This document shows positions 18,308 to 26,568 of a DNA stretch of 64,000 nucleotides, piece by piece. Under the pieces are notes generated by a model. That model was given only the letters and a program-made list of their open reading frames with translations, was not told the origin of the DNA and searched no databases. This DNA is from JAPPFW01 sp965200835 (GTDB lineage Bacteria > Actinomycetota > Acidimicrobiia > Spongiisociales > Spongiisociaceae), in the NCBI GenBank assembly GCA_965200835.1, contig OZ241390.1, positions 2,170,001 through 2,234,000 on the forward strand. Direction: 5' to 3'. The stretch's first letter is position 1; the number at the start of each line of letters is the position of its first letter. The position numbers were made by a program, and so were the translations under genes.

Positions 18308-19513
18308 ATGGGCGGGCGGACTGACCGCGACTCTGCTCCCGCATGGCTGGTGGCTGCTCTGTCGGCCATGGTGATCCTGGTCACCCACGGCTTCGGCAAC
18401 AGCCTGGTTCCCGCCCTGCTGCCCCGGATCGCCGACTCTTTCCAGGCCGGCTATGGAGTGCTCGGTCTGGCCGTGGGTGGCGGCCTGGCCGCCTACGGGT
18501 TCGGAGCGGCAGTGGGGACGCGGGTCCTGGATCGGTTTCCGGCTGCTCGGCTGCTGGTCCTGTCCCTGGCGGTGAACGCCGCCGGTTTTCTGATGCTGGC
18601 AGCCGCCCAGTCACCGATGGTGCTGGCGCTGTGCGTGGTCGTCATCGGCGTGGCGGCCCCGATCAGCTGGGCGGCCACGGTTCATGTGATCGGGCGGGCG
18701 GTGCGACCTTCGATGCGGGGGCGGGTCATGGCGGTGGCGTCGGCAGGTGCCGGCCTTGGCAGCGGGGTGAACGGCCTGTTCGTGCTGGTATTGGCCGCAC
18801 CGGGATCCTGGCGGATGGCCTTCGTCATCGCCGCAGCGCTGGCCGTTCTCCTGATAGGGGCTTTCGTCGTGGTGTTCGGGCTGTCGACCTCGCCTGCCGA
18901 AGGATCGGCGAAGGCCGCCCGATCGGCAGCCCCTTGGAAATCTATCTGGTCGGTCCCGTCCGGTCGGGTGGTCATCGTCACCAGCCTGTTCGCCGGAATC
19001 GGAGGTTTCACCTTCGCCGGCTATTTGTCCGAAATCGCCGTGGACGAGCTGATGGTCAGCCCTCTGGCCGCGGCGGCCCCGTGGTGGCTGGCATCGTCGG
19101 TGGGGTTGGCGCTGGCGGTTCCGCTTGGTGCCCTGGCAGATCGTGGCTCGGCGGTGGGGGTGATCGCGATGATGGCCGGCGGATACGCGCTGTGCCTGTC
19201 CGCTCTTGCCCTCGAGTGGTCCTATCCCACCCTGCTGGTCGCCACGCTCGGGTTCGGGGCCTTCAACTTCCCGCTCTGGGGGCTGTTGGGGTTGGAGGCC
19301 CATCGGGGTCTACCGACCGGGCTGGCGTTGCGGGCCGTGTCGGGAGGGTTGGTCGTGGCAGCCTTCCTGGCCATGGGCGGCATCACCCTAGCTGGATGGT
19401 GGATCGATCGGGCCGGCAGTTTCCGAGGTCCGGCGATGGCGCTGTCGGGATGTGTGGCGGTGCTGGCGATATGGCTGCTCACCAAGTATCTGGCCGAGGT
19501 GAGAGCCAGGTAA
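18308..19513 (+). CDS. MFS transporter (tandem copy 2)
   Basis: Predicted 12-helix MFS carrier, 401 aa from ATG 18308. The N-terminus (MVILVTHGFGNSLVPALLPR) aligns with copy 1 without gaps. Both copies also share an SYLSEIA/GYLSEIAVDELMVSPL segment halfway through, so they arose by gene duplication. The frame is open upstream into copy 1's coding region, but that reading is a shadow. The next gene is convergent, 55 bp away. Substrate unknown. Confidence 0.85.
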   Translation: MGGRTDRDSAPAWLVAALSAMVILVTHGFGNSLVPALLPRIADSFQAGYGVLGLAVGGGLAAYGFGAAVGTRVLDRFPAARLLVLSLAVNAAGFLMLAAAQSPMVLALCVVVIGVAAPISWAATVHVIGRAVRPSMRGRVMAVASAGAGLGSGVNGLFVLVLAAPGSWRMAFVIAAALAVLLIGAFVVVFGLSTSPAEGSAKAARSAAPWKSIWSVPSGRVVIVTSLFAGIGGFTFAGYLSEIAVDELMVSPLAAAAPWWLASSVGLALAVPLGALADRGSAVGVIAMMAGGYALCLSALALEWSYPTLLVATLGFGAFNFPLWGLLGLEAHRGLPTGLALRAVSGGLVVAAFLAMGGITLAGWWIDRAGSFRGPAMALSGCVAVLAIWLLTKYLAEVRAR

Positions 19514-19568
19514 GCGGCGGTAACGATGGCCGACCCATACCTGGGCTACCGGGGACGCAGTCGTATCG

Positions 19569-20672
19569 TTACTCATAGACCGCGATCGGCGGGCCGAGCA
19601 TGTCCGGGTCGGGCTCGGCGCCGAGGCCGGGTGCGTCCGGAGCGCGGGTCACGCCGCCGAGGTTCCGGGCACCACCCCTAATCGGGTCCACCGTGATCAT
19701 GTCGTGACACAGCCACGTTCCACGCAGGTACCGGGATGGGGTGGAGTGAGCGAGTTGCACGGCGGCGGTGTCGGCCAGGGCGGTGCCACCCGTATCCTCG
19801 ATGTTGAGCCGCAAGCCGGTCTGGACGCAGAAGTCCCTGATCAGCCGGGCCTTGGTCAGGCCCCCCACCCGGTTCGGCTTCAGGCCGATCGCTTCGCAAG
19901 CCCGGTCGTGGTGGGCTCGCACCACATCCCCATAGGTGTAGAGGATCTCATCGAGGATGATGGGCTGGCGGGTCAGCGCTCTGACCTGGAGTGACTGCTC
20001 ATAGGTTTCGCATGGCTGTTCGAAGTAGGCATCGATGTGCTCAGTGGCTTGCATCACCCGGATGGCTTCGTCGGGGAGCCAGGCCCGGTTGGCGTCGATG
20101 GTGAGGGAGTTGTCAGCCGGGAGCCGGTCTGCGAGCTATTCCACCAGTTCGATGCTGGCTTCCACATCCGATCCCACCTTGGCCGAATGGATCCGGTATC
20201 CCATGGCTTGGTAGCGCCCGATGATCCGGAGCATCTCGGGGGGATCGGCGCTTGGGATGGATGACTGGACGGGGACGTCGTTCGGCTGGCGGCCCCCCAA
20301 CAACTCGCACACCGCCAGCCCGGTGGACTTCCCGAGGATGTCCCAGCAGGCGATGTCGATGGCTGACTTCACGTAGGGATGGCCCGGCAGGGCGGTGTCC
20401 ATCACCTGGTTGATCACCCCGGTCCGGCGGGGATCCTGCCCCAGGAGCACTGGTGCCAGCTCCTCGATGCCCGCCCTAATACCTCGCGGGAAGGCGGGCA
20501 GGTAGGTGGAACCCCAGGGGCATCCCTCGCCCCAGCCGGAGATCCGTTCGTCGGTGTCGAGCCGCACGATGGTCGAGTCGAGTTCCGTGAAGTGAAGACG
20601 CCCGCCTTGGAGGTCATAGGGTCGGTACAGGGGGAGGGTCAGCTGGAAGACGCTGATCCTGACAATCCTCAT
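19569..20672 (-). pseudogene. Enolase-superfamily (mandelate racemase/muconate lactonizing) gene broken by in-frame TAG
   Basis: One frame encodes a full-length protein of about 367 aa, from ATG 20672 to 19569, interrupted only by TAG at 20136-20138 after ASIELVE. The text continues in the same frame with LADRLPADNSLTIDANRAW. Both the N-terminal capping domain and the barrel are recognisable. The probable catalytic Lys lies in HSAKVGSD, metal ligands are Asp in DANRAW, Glu in EQPCE and Asp in ILDEI, and the second Lys lies in LKPNRVGG. Family members include racemases and epimerases of N-methylated prolines (HpbD type) and sugar-acid dehydratases. The nearby demethylation genes favour a betaine or proline-betaine role, but that is an inference. 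A point nonsense mutation, a suppressed stop or a sequencing error are all possible. Confidence 0.82.
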
Positions 20673-21166
20673 TTTCCTCTCCCGAAAGGTCTCGGTCTAC
20701 CGCTCTGCGTGTGGCGACTATTTTGCCCGGCGAGGCTCGCTACCTGGGGTCTGACGCACAACAAGTTGGGTGCAGACGATCGGGCTACCGGTGGGCACCG
20801 GCGCGCCGATGCTACATGGGTTTCCAGTTCATCTATCGGGCAACATGCACGGCCCGGGAGCGGGGGCGCGGCGGGCGGACGGTAGAGCCGTCGGCGTTCC
20901 GCAAGACCCGAGATACAACCAACATCCGCCGACAAGTGGAATGCCGACCATCCGGATCGGGATCGGATTGTTAGGTTCCGATGCGACGGGCTGGTCCCCA
21001 CGATCGTGCACAACGACCGGGTGGCGGGAGGGTGGATGGGTCGTAACTGGATGCCGCGTGTATTCGGGATGGTGGGAGCACGGCCGCGGTGGACGGGAGA
21101 TTCGCGGGGTGATGTGCGGGGGTAGGGTTGGGGGCTAGAATCGAAGTGGGGAAGGGAGCGCCTTTT
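20673..21166. other. 494-bp intergenic region
   Basis: No gene supported. It contains the upstream regions of the divergent enolase-type gene (left) and SLH gene (right). GAAGGGAG at 21151-21158 is the probable ribosome binding site of the SLH gene. Frames that run into it from the SLH gene antisense are rich in Arg/Pro/Ser and look like shadows. Confidence 0.5.
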
Positions 21167-22159
21167 ATGTTTCGTCGTGTTTCGCTGGTTGTTGCTGTTG
21201 TGGTTGTGCTGGTTGCCGTTTCGGCTGCTGCTGCGAGCAGCCGGTTCAGTGATGTGCCTGTGGATCATGTGGCGTCTGATACGATCGGTTGGGCTGCAAC
21301 TGTTGGGGTCACGGCCGGTTATGGTGATGGAACGTTTCGGCCGGATTTGCCGTTGCCGAAACGTCATGCGGTTGCTTTTATGAATACCTATTACGATAAC
21401 ATTTTGGGTGCTGAGCAATCGACTGGTTTCACCCGGGCTGATATGATGATGCTGTTGCATCACTTGTCGTTAGCTGACCGCTCCTACCTGAACCTAGAGC
21501 CACCCGAATTCACCATCCCATCCGACTGCCAGTATGACTTTCTGACGATATCGAGATGGAGAGATACGAGGCTGGTGTTGACTACCGACGCTTCAGACGG
21601 ACATGTTCAAGGCGAACCGGTAACGCTCACATTGACCTTGACAACCGCGGAGGGCGACCCGCTACCGAAAGCCGGTGTCGTCATTAAATTTGAAAGATTC
21701 GGTGGACCACTCTATGACGGCAGTTTTCACTGTACGGATAGCAACGGACGAGTCGTCTGGACTTTCACAGAAGACGAACTATTTAAAATTTACGGAGACC
21801 TTGAAAGAGACGAATGGCATACTAGGGCTTTAGTGAAGCCCTACAATTTGTTTAGTAATGTGGTGGAGTTTGTTTATGGTGATGGGAGCAGCCGATTCAG
21901 TGATGTGCCGTCTGATCATCCGGCGGCGGTGGCTATCGCCTGGGCGTACAACGTCCGTCCCGACGGAAGATCCTTGGGAGTCACCTCCGGATATCCTGAT
22001 GGAACGTTCCGCCCGGATCTGCCGCTGCCTAAACGTCATGCGATCGCTTTCATGAACACCTACTATGACAACGTATTGGGCGCGGAGGAATCGACCGGTT
22101 TCACCCGAGGGGACATGATGATGCTATTACACGACCTATATTTAGCCGACCGTCCCTAA
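21167..22159 (+). CDS. SLH - Ig-like - SLH surface protein
   Basis: Secreted cell-surface protein, 330 aa from ATG 21167 (GAAGGGAG upstream). Residues 1-25 are a signal peptide (VVVVLVAVSAAAASS). An SLH-like module (RFSDVPVDHVASDTIGWAA, YGDGTFRPDLPLPKRHAVAF) runs to about 105. A Big/Ig-like region follows (TLTLTLTTAEGDPLPKAGVV, about 120-235), then a second SLH module (RFSDVPSDHPAAVAIAWA, GYPDGTFRPDLPLPKRHAIA) to the stop. SLH modules anchor proteins to cell-wall polymers. Codon choice changes within the gene: T/G-ending codons dominate in the first SLH module, with more A/C-ending codons in the Ig-like part. The stop follows a 1-nt insertion relative to the first module; the sequence past it is a decayed second Ig-like unit. 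Confidence 0.83.
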   Translation: MFRRVSLVVAVVVVLVAVSAAAASSRFSDVPVDHVASDTIGWAATVGVTAGYGDGTFRPDLPLPKRHAVAFMNTYYDNILGAEQSTGFTRADMMMLLHHLSLADRSYLNLEPPEFTIPSDCQYDFLTISRWRDTRLVLTTDASDGHVQGEPVTLTLTLTTAEGDPLPKAGVVIKFERFGGPLYDGSFHCTDSNGRVVWTFTEDELFKIYGDLERDEWHTRALVKPYNLFSNVVEFVYGDGSSRFSDVPSDHPAAVAIAWAYNVRPDGRSLGVTSGYPDGTFRPDLPLPKRHAIAFMNTYYDNVLGAEESTGFTRGDMMMLLHDLYLADRP

Positions 22160-22345
22160 CCTGAACCTACAGCCACCCAAAACCACTCTATCCGAATGCC
22201 AACTTCAGTATCTGAATACACCGAGAGATACGAGACTGATGCTGACGCTACAGACGGACACGTTCTAAGCGAACCGGCAACCCTCACATCGACCTCGACA
22301 ACCGCCGACGGACGGAACCTAGAGACGGTAGAGCGCAGCGTATAG
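22160..22345 (+). pseudogene. Decayed second Ig-like module after the SLH gene stop
   Basis: The DNA after TAA 22157-22159 aligns with the unit that follows the first SLH module (21480-21690). It shares runs such as CCTGAACCTA, GAGATACGAG and GACGGACA. In the original frame it still reads ATDGHVLSEPATLTSTSTTADG, next to ASDGHVQGEPVTLTLTLTTAEG in the intact copy. An extra A (CCCTAACCTG against TCCTACCTG) created the stop. The module is therefore a remnant of a longer SLH-Ig-SLH-Ig protein. Confidence 0.75.
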
Positions 22346-22490
22346 ACAGGCACCCCGAACATGAGGGTAGTCGGTACCGCCGATCCCGACACTAAAGAAA
22401 CGCCGGCCTTCACACCGTACGTCCGGGTGCTATCGAAGCGCTGATGCGACAGGCAGCGGGTTGTAACACCCGAAGTGAGCTTGCTCGGCG

Positions 22491-22799
22491 GTGACACTCC
22501 CGCATAGACACGGCCCCGCCCGCATCTACCGGCGGGCGGCGGACATACTGGAGCGGGGCGAAGCGGCAGGTATCAGCGAAGCGCTGGACCGGGCAATCGG
22601 CAACGTAGTTCTATTCGCCCGCAACCGCCAACATGAACGCCGCCGGATGCTTGTAGCGTTCGAGCGGCGGACACTAGCAATCATATGGGGACCGACGGCG
22701 AACCCATCGGGCGGATGGCTAGCAATCGCTACCACAAACGCCCTACTAAACACCACCACCGCACCGCCCGCCGGCCGTGACGTGCTAGTCGCTCGCTAA
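22491..22799 (+). CDS. Small hypothetical protein
   Basis: A 102-aa frame with a GTG start, Arg-rich and mostly helical in character (RRAADILERGEAAGISEALDR, FARNRQHERRRMLVAFERRT). I recognise no family. It ends 9 bp before the stop of the convergent MDR gene, which is typical of a real compact end, and its A/C-ending codons resemble the Ig-like part of the preceding gene. It could also be a fragment left by erosion of the region. Confidence 0.4.
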   Translation: MTLPHRHGPARIYRRAADILERGEAAGISEALDRAIGNVVLFARNRQHERRRMLVAFERRTLAIIWGPTANPSGGWLAIATTNALLNTTTAPPAGRDVLVAR

Positions 22800-22807
22800 T
22801 TGGATCC

Positions 22808-23905
22808 TCACCCCGACGAGATGTCGATGACGATGGCACCCACGTGCTGCTTGCGCAGGAAGGTTTCCTGCGCGGACCTGATGTCCTCGAGCGGAAAGGA
22901 ACGGGCGACCAGCGGCCTCAGCCGGCCTTCCTCGATGTGACGAACCAGGTTGGCGAACACCCCCCGAGGTACCACCGTGCAACCATGCATGGTGATGTCT
23001 CGCAGGTAGAGAGTCCGCAGGTCGAGCTCGACCACCGGCCCACCGATCGCACCGGCCACCGTGTAATGACCGCCCCGGCGGATGGTGTCGAACAGCTCCG
23101 GGAATCCGGTGCCGCCCACCACGTCCGCCATCACGTCCACCCCTCCTCCAGTCACCTCCATGATCTGGTGTGGCAGGGATGCCGATCTGCGGTCCAGCAC
23201 GTGTTCGGCGCCGGTGAGCTCTCTCACTAGTGACATCTTGGAAGCCGAAGAGATGGCCACCGTGGTAGCCCCGCGCCGCCGGGCCAGCTGCACGAGGGCG
23301 CTGCCCACCCCGCCCGAGGCTCCGGTTATGACCACCGACTGCCCGGCTCTCAGGCCCGCCCTCTCCAGCATGTGTTCGGCGGTGCTGTAGGAACAGGGGA
23401 AGGAGGCCAGCTCTAGGTCACTCAGGTCACTGTGGATCGGATGAGCATTTCCGGCTGGTACGGCCACGTACTCGGCATAACCTCCGTGGCGTTCCGAGCT
23501 CAGGTAACCGGCTCTGGCCAGATCACCGCTCGGATGCCGCAACCAGGGGTCGATCAGCACCCGCTGCCCGATACCATCCCGATCCACCGATTTGCCTGCC
23601 TCCACGATCCGGCCCACTGGGTCGGCGCCCTGGATGAGCGGAAAGGCAACGCCCGCGGTCCAGGAACCGTCGCCGCTTTGGCCGACGGCCTCCTCCCCGG
23701 TGGCGGTCCTCACCGACTTCGAATACCAACCGGTCCGGGTGTTGATGTCGGTGTTGTTGATGCCACAGGCTCCGACCTTCACCAGTACCTCGTGTGGCTC
23801 GGGGGTTGGCACCCGAGCGTTGGTCACGTAGGCCAGCTGGTCGAGACCGCCGTGACCTCGGAGCATCACTGCCCTCATGCCCACGGGGCGTCGCCAAGGC
23901 GTCAT
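22808..23905 (-). CDS. MDR-family quinone oxidoreductase / zinc-type alcohol dehydrogenase-like protein
   Basis: NAD(P)H-dependent reductase, up to 365 aa. The start may be ATG 23905 or, better matching relatives, MRAVMLRGHGG at 23878. The GroES-like N-domain has VKVGACGINNTDINTRTGWY. The Rossmann domain has VITGASGGVGSALVQLA for cofactor binding. Structural-zinc cysteines are lacking, as in quinone oxidoreductases. It is downstream of the FAD-GcvT dehydrogenase gene on the same strand, 73 bp away. It may handle an aldehyde or enoyl/quinone intermediate of betaine catabolism; the substrate cannot be read from the sequence. Confidence 0.88.
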   Translation of the reverse strand: MTPWRRPVGMRAVMLRGHGGLDQLAYVTNARVPTPEPHEVLVKVGACGINNTDINTRTGWYSKSVRTATGEEAVGQSGDGSWTAGVAFPLIQGADPVGRIVEAGKSVDRDGIGQRVLIDPWLRHPSGDLARAGYLSSERHGGYAEYVAVPAGNAHPIHSDLSDLELASFPCSYSTAEHMLERAGLRAGQSVVITGASGGVGSALVQLARRRGATTVAISSASKMSLVRELTGAEHVLDRRSASLPHQIMEVTGGGVDVMADVVGGTGFPELFDTIRRGGHYTVAGAIGGPVVELDLRTLYLRDITMHGCTVVPRGVFANLVRHIEEGRLRPLVARSFPLEDIRSAQETFLRKQHVGAIVIDISSG

Positions 23906-23978
23906 GTGGCTGTTTCTTCCACGGCTTGATCGGAATGCGAAGAGCGCGCCCGAGCCACCTCAGGCTCTCCAAGCCGGA

Positions 23979-26435
23979 TCATTTTCGGGGCCGGATTGCG
24001 TCCGGATCCCAGACTGGACCGTCCAGCACGGTCGCCGGGGTCGCAGTACCCAGCACCATCACCTCCAGGCGGGTACCCGGCTCATCCAGCCCGGGATCGA
24101 CGTATGCCCAGGCCAGGCTGCGGCTGGTCGTGTAGCCGTAGCCGGTGGTGGTGACCACCCCCACCCGGCGACCACCCTTGAAGACTCCTTCTCCGCCGAG
24201 CGGGTCGGCATCGGTGGCCGCCACCTCGAGCAGGGCCAGCTTCCAGCGGAGCGCCTCCTCACTGGCTTCCAGGGCCTCGCAGCCTACGTAGCCCTTCTTG
24301 GCAGGACTCACGTACCTCATCAACCCGGCCTCGTGGACGGTTACCTCCTGGGTCATGTCGGCCGACACCCGGTAGGCCTTTTCCATACGCATGGAGTTGA
24401 GCGCCAGCGACCCGAATACGCCTATGCCATGTGGCTTTCCGGACCTGGCGACCGCATCGAACACCTGGGGCAGGTCGTCCATGGCCACATGGAGTTCCCA
24501 TCCGAGTTCGCCGGTGAACGAGATGCGGAGTGCTAACACCCGCACCCCGGCCAGGTCGATGTGGCGTGCCGAGAGCCATCTGCCGCCGGCATTGGACAAA
24601 TCCTCGCCGGTGAGTGGTTGGAGTACCTCCCGGCTTCTCGGTCCCGCTACCGACAGAACGCCTACCTCGGTGGACCGACTAGTGATCGTCACCCGCTCCG
24701 TACCATGGGGACCGGTTGCCCGGCCCTGCCGACCGTCCAGGACGTGCGCCCGTATCCAGTCGAGGAACCGAAGTTCGCCCAGGGCGGCCCCCACCAGGTA
24801 GAAGCGGTCCTCGGCCAACCGGGCGATGGTGAACTCGGCCTCCACCATGGCGTACTCGGTGAGCATATATGCCAGACCGATCCGGCCCACCTCGGGTAGG
24901 CGGCCAGGGATGAGGCGGTCGAGCAGCTTTTCCGCATCGTCACCGGACACCTCAAACTTGGAGAAGGCGGACAGGTCGGCCATCCCCACCCGGCGGCGTA
25001 CCGTCTCTACCTCGTCGCCCACCCAGGGGAACCAGCGGGCTCGCCGGAAAGAGTGGTGGTGCCGCGCCGGCTGACCCGGTGGAGCGAACCAGCGGGGCCG
25101 TTCCCAGCCGAACATCTCCTCGAACACTGCTCCACGTTGCTCCATCCTGGTGTGGAGGGTGGAGGTCTTGTGGGGCCGTCCGGCCGGACGATCGAGATCC
25201 GGAAACGGCACCTCGTGGCGCAGCAGGTAGTCCTCATGGGCCTTGACACGGTTGTATTCCCGGGTGGCGAACGGGCCGAAGCGGGCCGGATCGAAGGCCC
25301 GCAGGTTGATGGTGGGAGCGCCTCTGACCATCCAGGTAGCCAGCTGGCGGGTGGCTCCCGGGCCCCAGGAGATGCCGACCTGGGTGCCGGTGCAATACCA
25401 GTAGTTGCGGAGGCCGGGGGCCGGGCCGAGCAGCATGTTGCCATCGGGAGGGTGGGTGATGGCCCCGTGTACTTCCTTCACGATCCCACACTCGGCCAGA
25501 ACCGGGACACGTTCGAAGGCCGCTTCCAACCAGGGTGCTATCCGGTCGTAGTCCGCCGGGAACAGGTGATGGTCAGCCTCCCAGGGAGTGCCGCTCTCCC
25601 ACACCGAACGCGGATTGGCCTTCTCATAGATGCCGATCAGCCCGGCCCGCCTTTCCACTCTCATGTACCCCGACACGGTGGTGTCCTCCCGCAGCACCGG
25701 CAGTTCCGTATCCAGCGCTGCGAAGGCAGGCACTTCCTCGGTCACGAAGTAGTGGTGGGTCATCGGGATGATCGGCAGGTCCACCGCCGGCCCTGCCCAG
25801 GCCGCTACCTGGCGGGCATAGGTCCCGGCGGCATTCACCACCAGGTCGCTGGTGAACGATCCGGTTTCGGTCTCCACCCTCCAACGACCGTCCTCCAGAG
25901 CGGTGGTGCCGATGACCCGGGTATGGCGTTGGATCCGGGCACCCCTCTGTTTGGCACCCTCCGCGAAGGCCAGTACCGCTCCGGCCGGGTCGACATGGCC
26001 ATCATCAGGGGTGTGGAGCGCCGCCAGTATTCCATCGAGATTGCAGAACGGATGGAGTTCAGAGATCCGTTGGGGGCCGACCACGTCCATCCGGTTTCCG
26101 ATCCCCCGGCCTACCGACAACGTGTAGTACAACCAGTCGAGCTCGTCGGGGCGGAGCGCCAGCCGGAGGGAGCCCGGTCGGTGCCAGCTCACCGACTGGC
26201 CGGTTTCCTTCTCCAGCTCCGAGTACTTGCGGGTGCCGTATCGGGTCATCCAGGCGAGCCCGTAGCTGGAGGTCGAGTGGGTTATCTGTCCGGCGGCGTG
26301 CCAGGTCGATCCGGAGGCCAGCTCGCCCTTTTCCAGCAGCAGGCAGTCGGTCCAGCCCTCAGCAGCCAGGTGGTAGAGGAGTGATACCCCCATGATGCCG
26401 CCACCGATGATGATCACTCGTGCGTCGGAGGCCAT
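23979..26435 (-). CDS. FAD-dependent dimethylglycine/sarcosine dehydrogenase-like protein with GcvT domain
   Basis: Oxidatively N-demethylates a methylated amino acid, passing the methyl group to tetrahydrofolate. The protein is 818 aa. Residues 8-370 are a D-amino-acid-oxidase-type FAD domain with the dinucleotide motif IIGGGIMGVSLLYHL. The segment ASGSTWHAAGQ matches where family members bind FAD covalently through His. Residues about 430-810 are the FAO/GcvT folate domain, with RVSADMTQEVTVHEAG, GYVGCEALE and TTGYGYTTSRSLAWAYVDPG. The size is normal for dimethylglycine and sarcosine dehydrogenases. It is divergent from the Rieske oxygenase gene, a pairing seen in betaine catabolism (oxygenase first, then dehydrogenase). 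Methylene-THF would feed the fhs/fdh cluster. Confidence 0.92.
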   Translation of the reverse strand: MASDARVIIIGGGIMGVSLLYHLAAEGWTDCLLLEKGELASGSTWHAAGQITHSTSSYGLAWMTRYGTRKYSELEKETGQSVSWHRPGSLRLALRPDELDWLYYTLSVGRGIGNRMDVVGPQRISELHPFCNLDGILAALHTPDDGHVDPAGAVLAFAEGAKQRGARIQRHTRVIGTTALEDGRWRVETETGSFTSDLVVNAAGTYARQVAAWAGPAVDLPIIPMTHHYFVTEEVPAFAALDTELPVLREDTTVSGYMRVERRAGLIGIYEKANPRSVWESGTPWEADHHLFPADYDRIAPWLEAAFERVPVLAECGIVKEVHGAITHPPDGNMLLGPAPGLRNYWYCTGTQVGISWGPGATRQLATWMVRGAPTINLRAFDPARFGPFATREYNRVKAHEDYLLRHEVPFPDLDRPAGRPHKTSTLHTRMEQRGAVFEEMFGWERPRWFAPPGQPARHHHSFRRARWFPWVGDEVETVRRRVGMADLSAFSKFEVSGDDAEKLLDRLIPGRLPEVGRIGLAYMLTEYAMVEAEFTIARLAEDRFYLVGAALGELRFLDWIRAHVLDGRQGRATGPHGTERVTITSRSTEVGVLSVAGPRSREVLQPLTGEDLSNAGGRWLSARHIDLAGVRVLALRISFTGELGWELHVAMDDLPQVFDAVARSGKPHGIGVFGSLALNSMRMEKAYRVSADMTQEVTVHEAGLMRYVSPAKKGYVGCEALEASEEALRWKLALLEVAATDADPLGGEGVFKGGRRVGVVTTTGYGYTTSRSLAWAYVDPGLDEPGTRLEVMVLGTATPATVLDGPVWDPDAIRPRK

Positions 26436-26568
26436 GCTTCGCTTTCCGGAACCTTCCTATATGCTGACTCGAGCGGTAGAGTGTGAGCCGGACGAGCCTA
26501 CCAACTGCCGAAACCTGGGTTAGAGGAGCGGCATCGTGGCGCCGGAGGCCCAAGGTGGGGAGCTCAGC

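Noticed and set aside
17397..18344. A 315-residue frame antisense to MFS copy 1, and a 411-residue frame (18343-19578 +) in another frame of MFS copy 2
   Set aside because: They are rich in Arg/Gly/Pro as expected of shadows of GC-rich membrane genes, and both MFS genes are clear.
20136..20138. TAG in the enolase-type gene as pyrrolysine
   Set aside because: No enolase-superfamily protein is known to me to use pyrrolysine, and no pyl genes are in the window; a nonsense mutation is simpler.
20669..21463. A 264-residue minus-strand frame overlapping the SLH gene start
   Set aside because: Mostly antisense to SLH codons and low-complexity; no signal of a real gene.
25053..26384. A 443-residue plus-strand frame opposite the FAD-GcvT gene
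   Set aside because: Shadow; the minus-strand gene has intact FAD and GcvT motifs.
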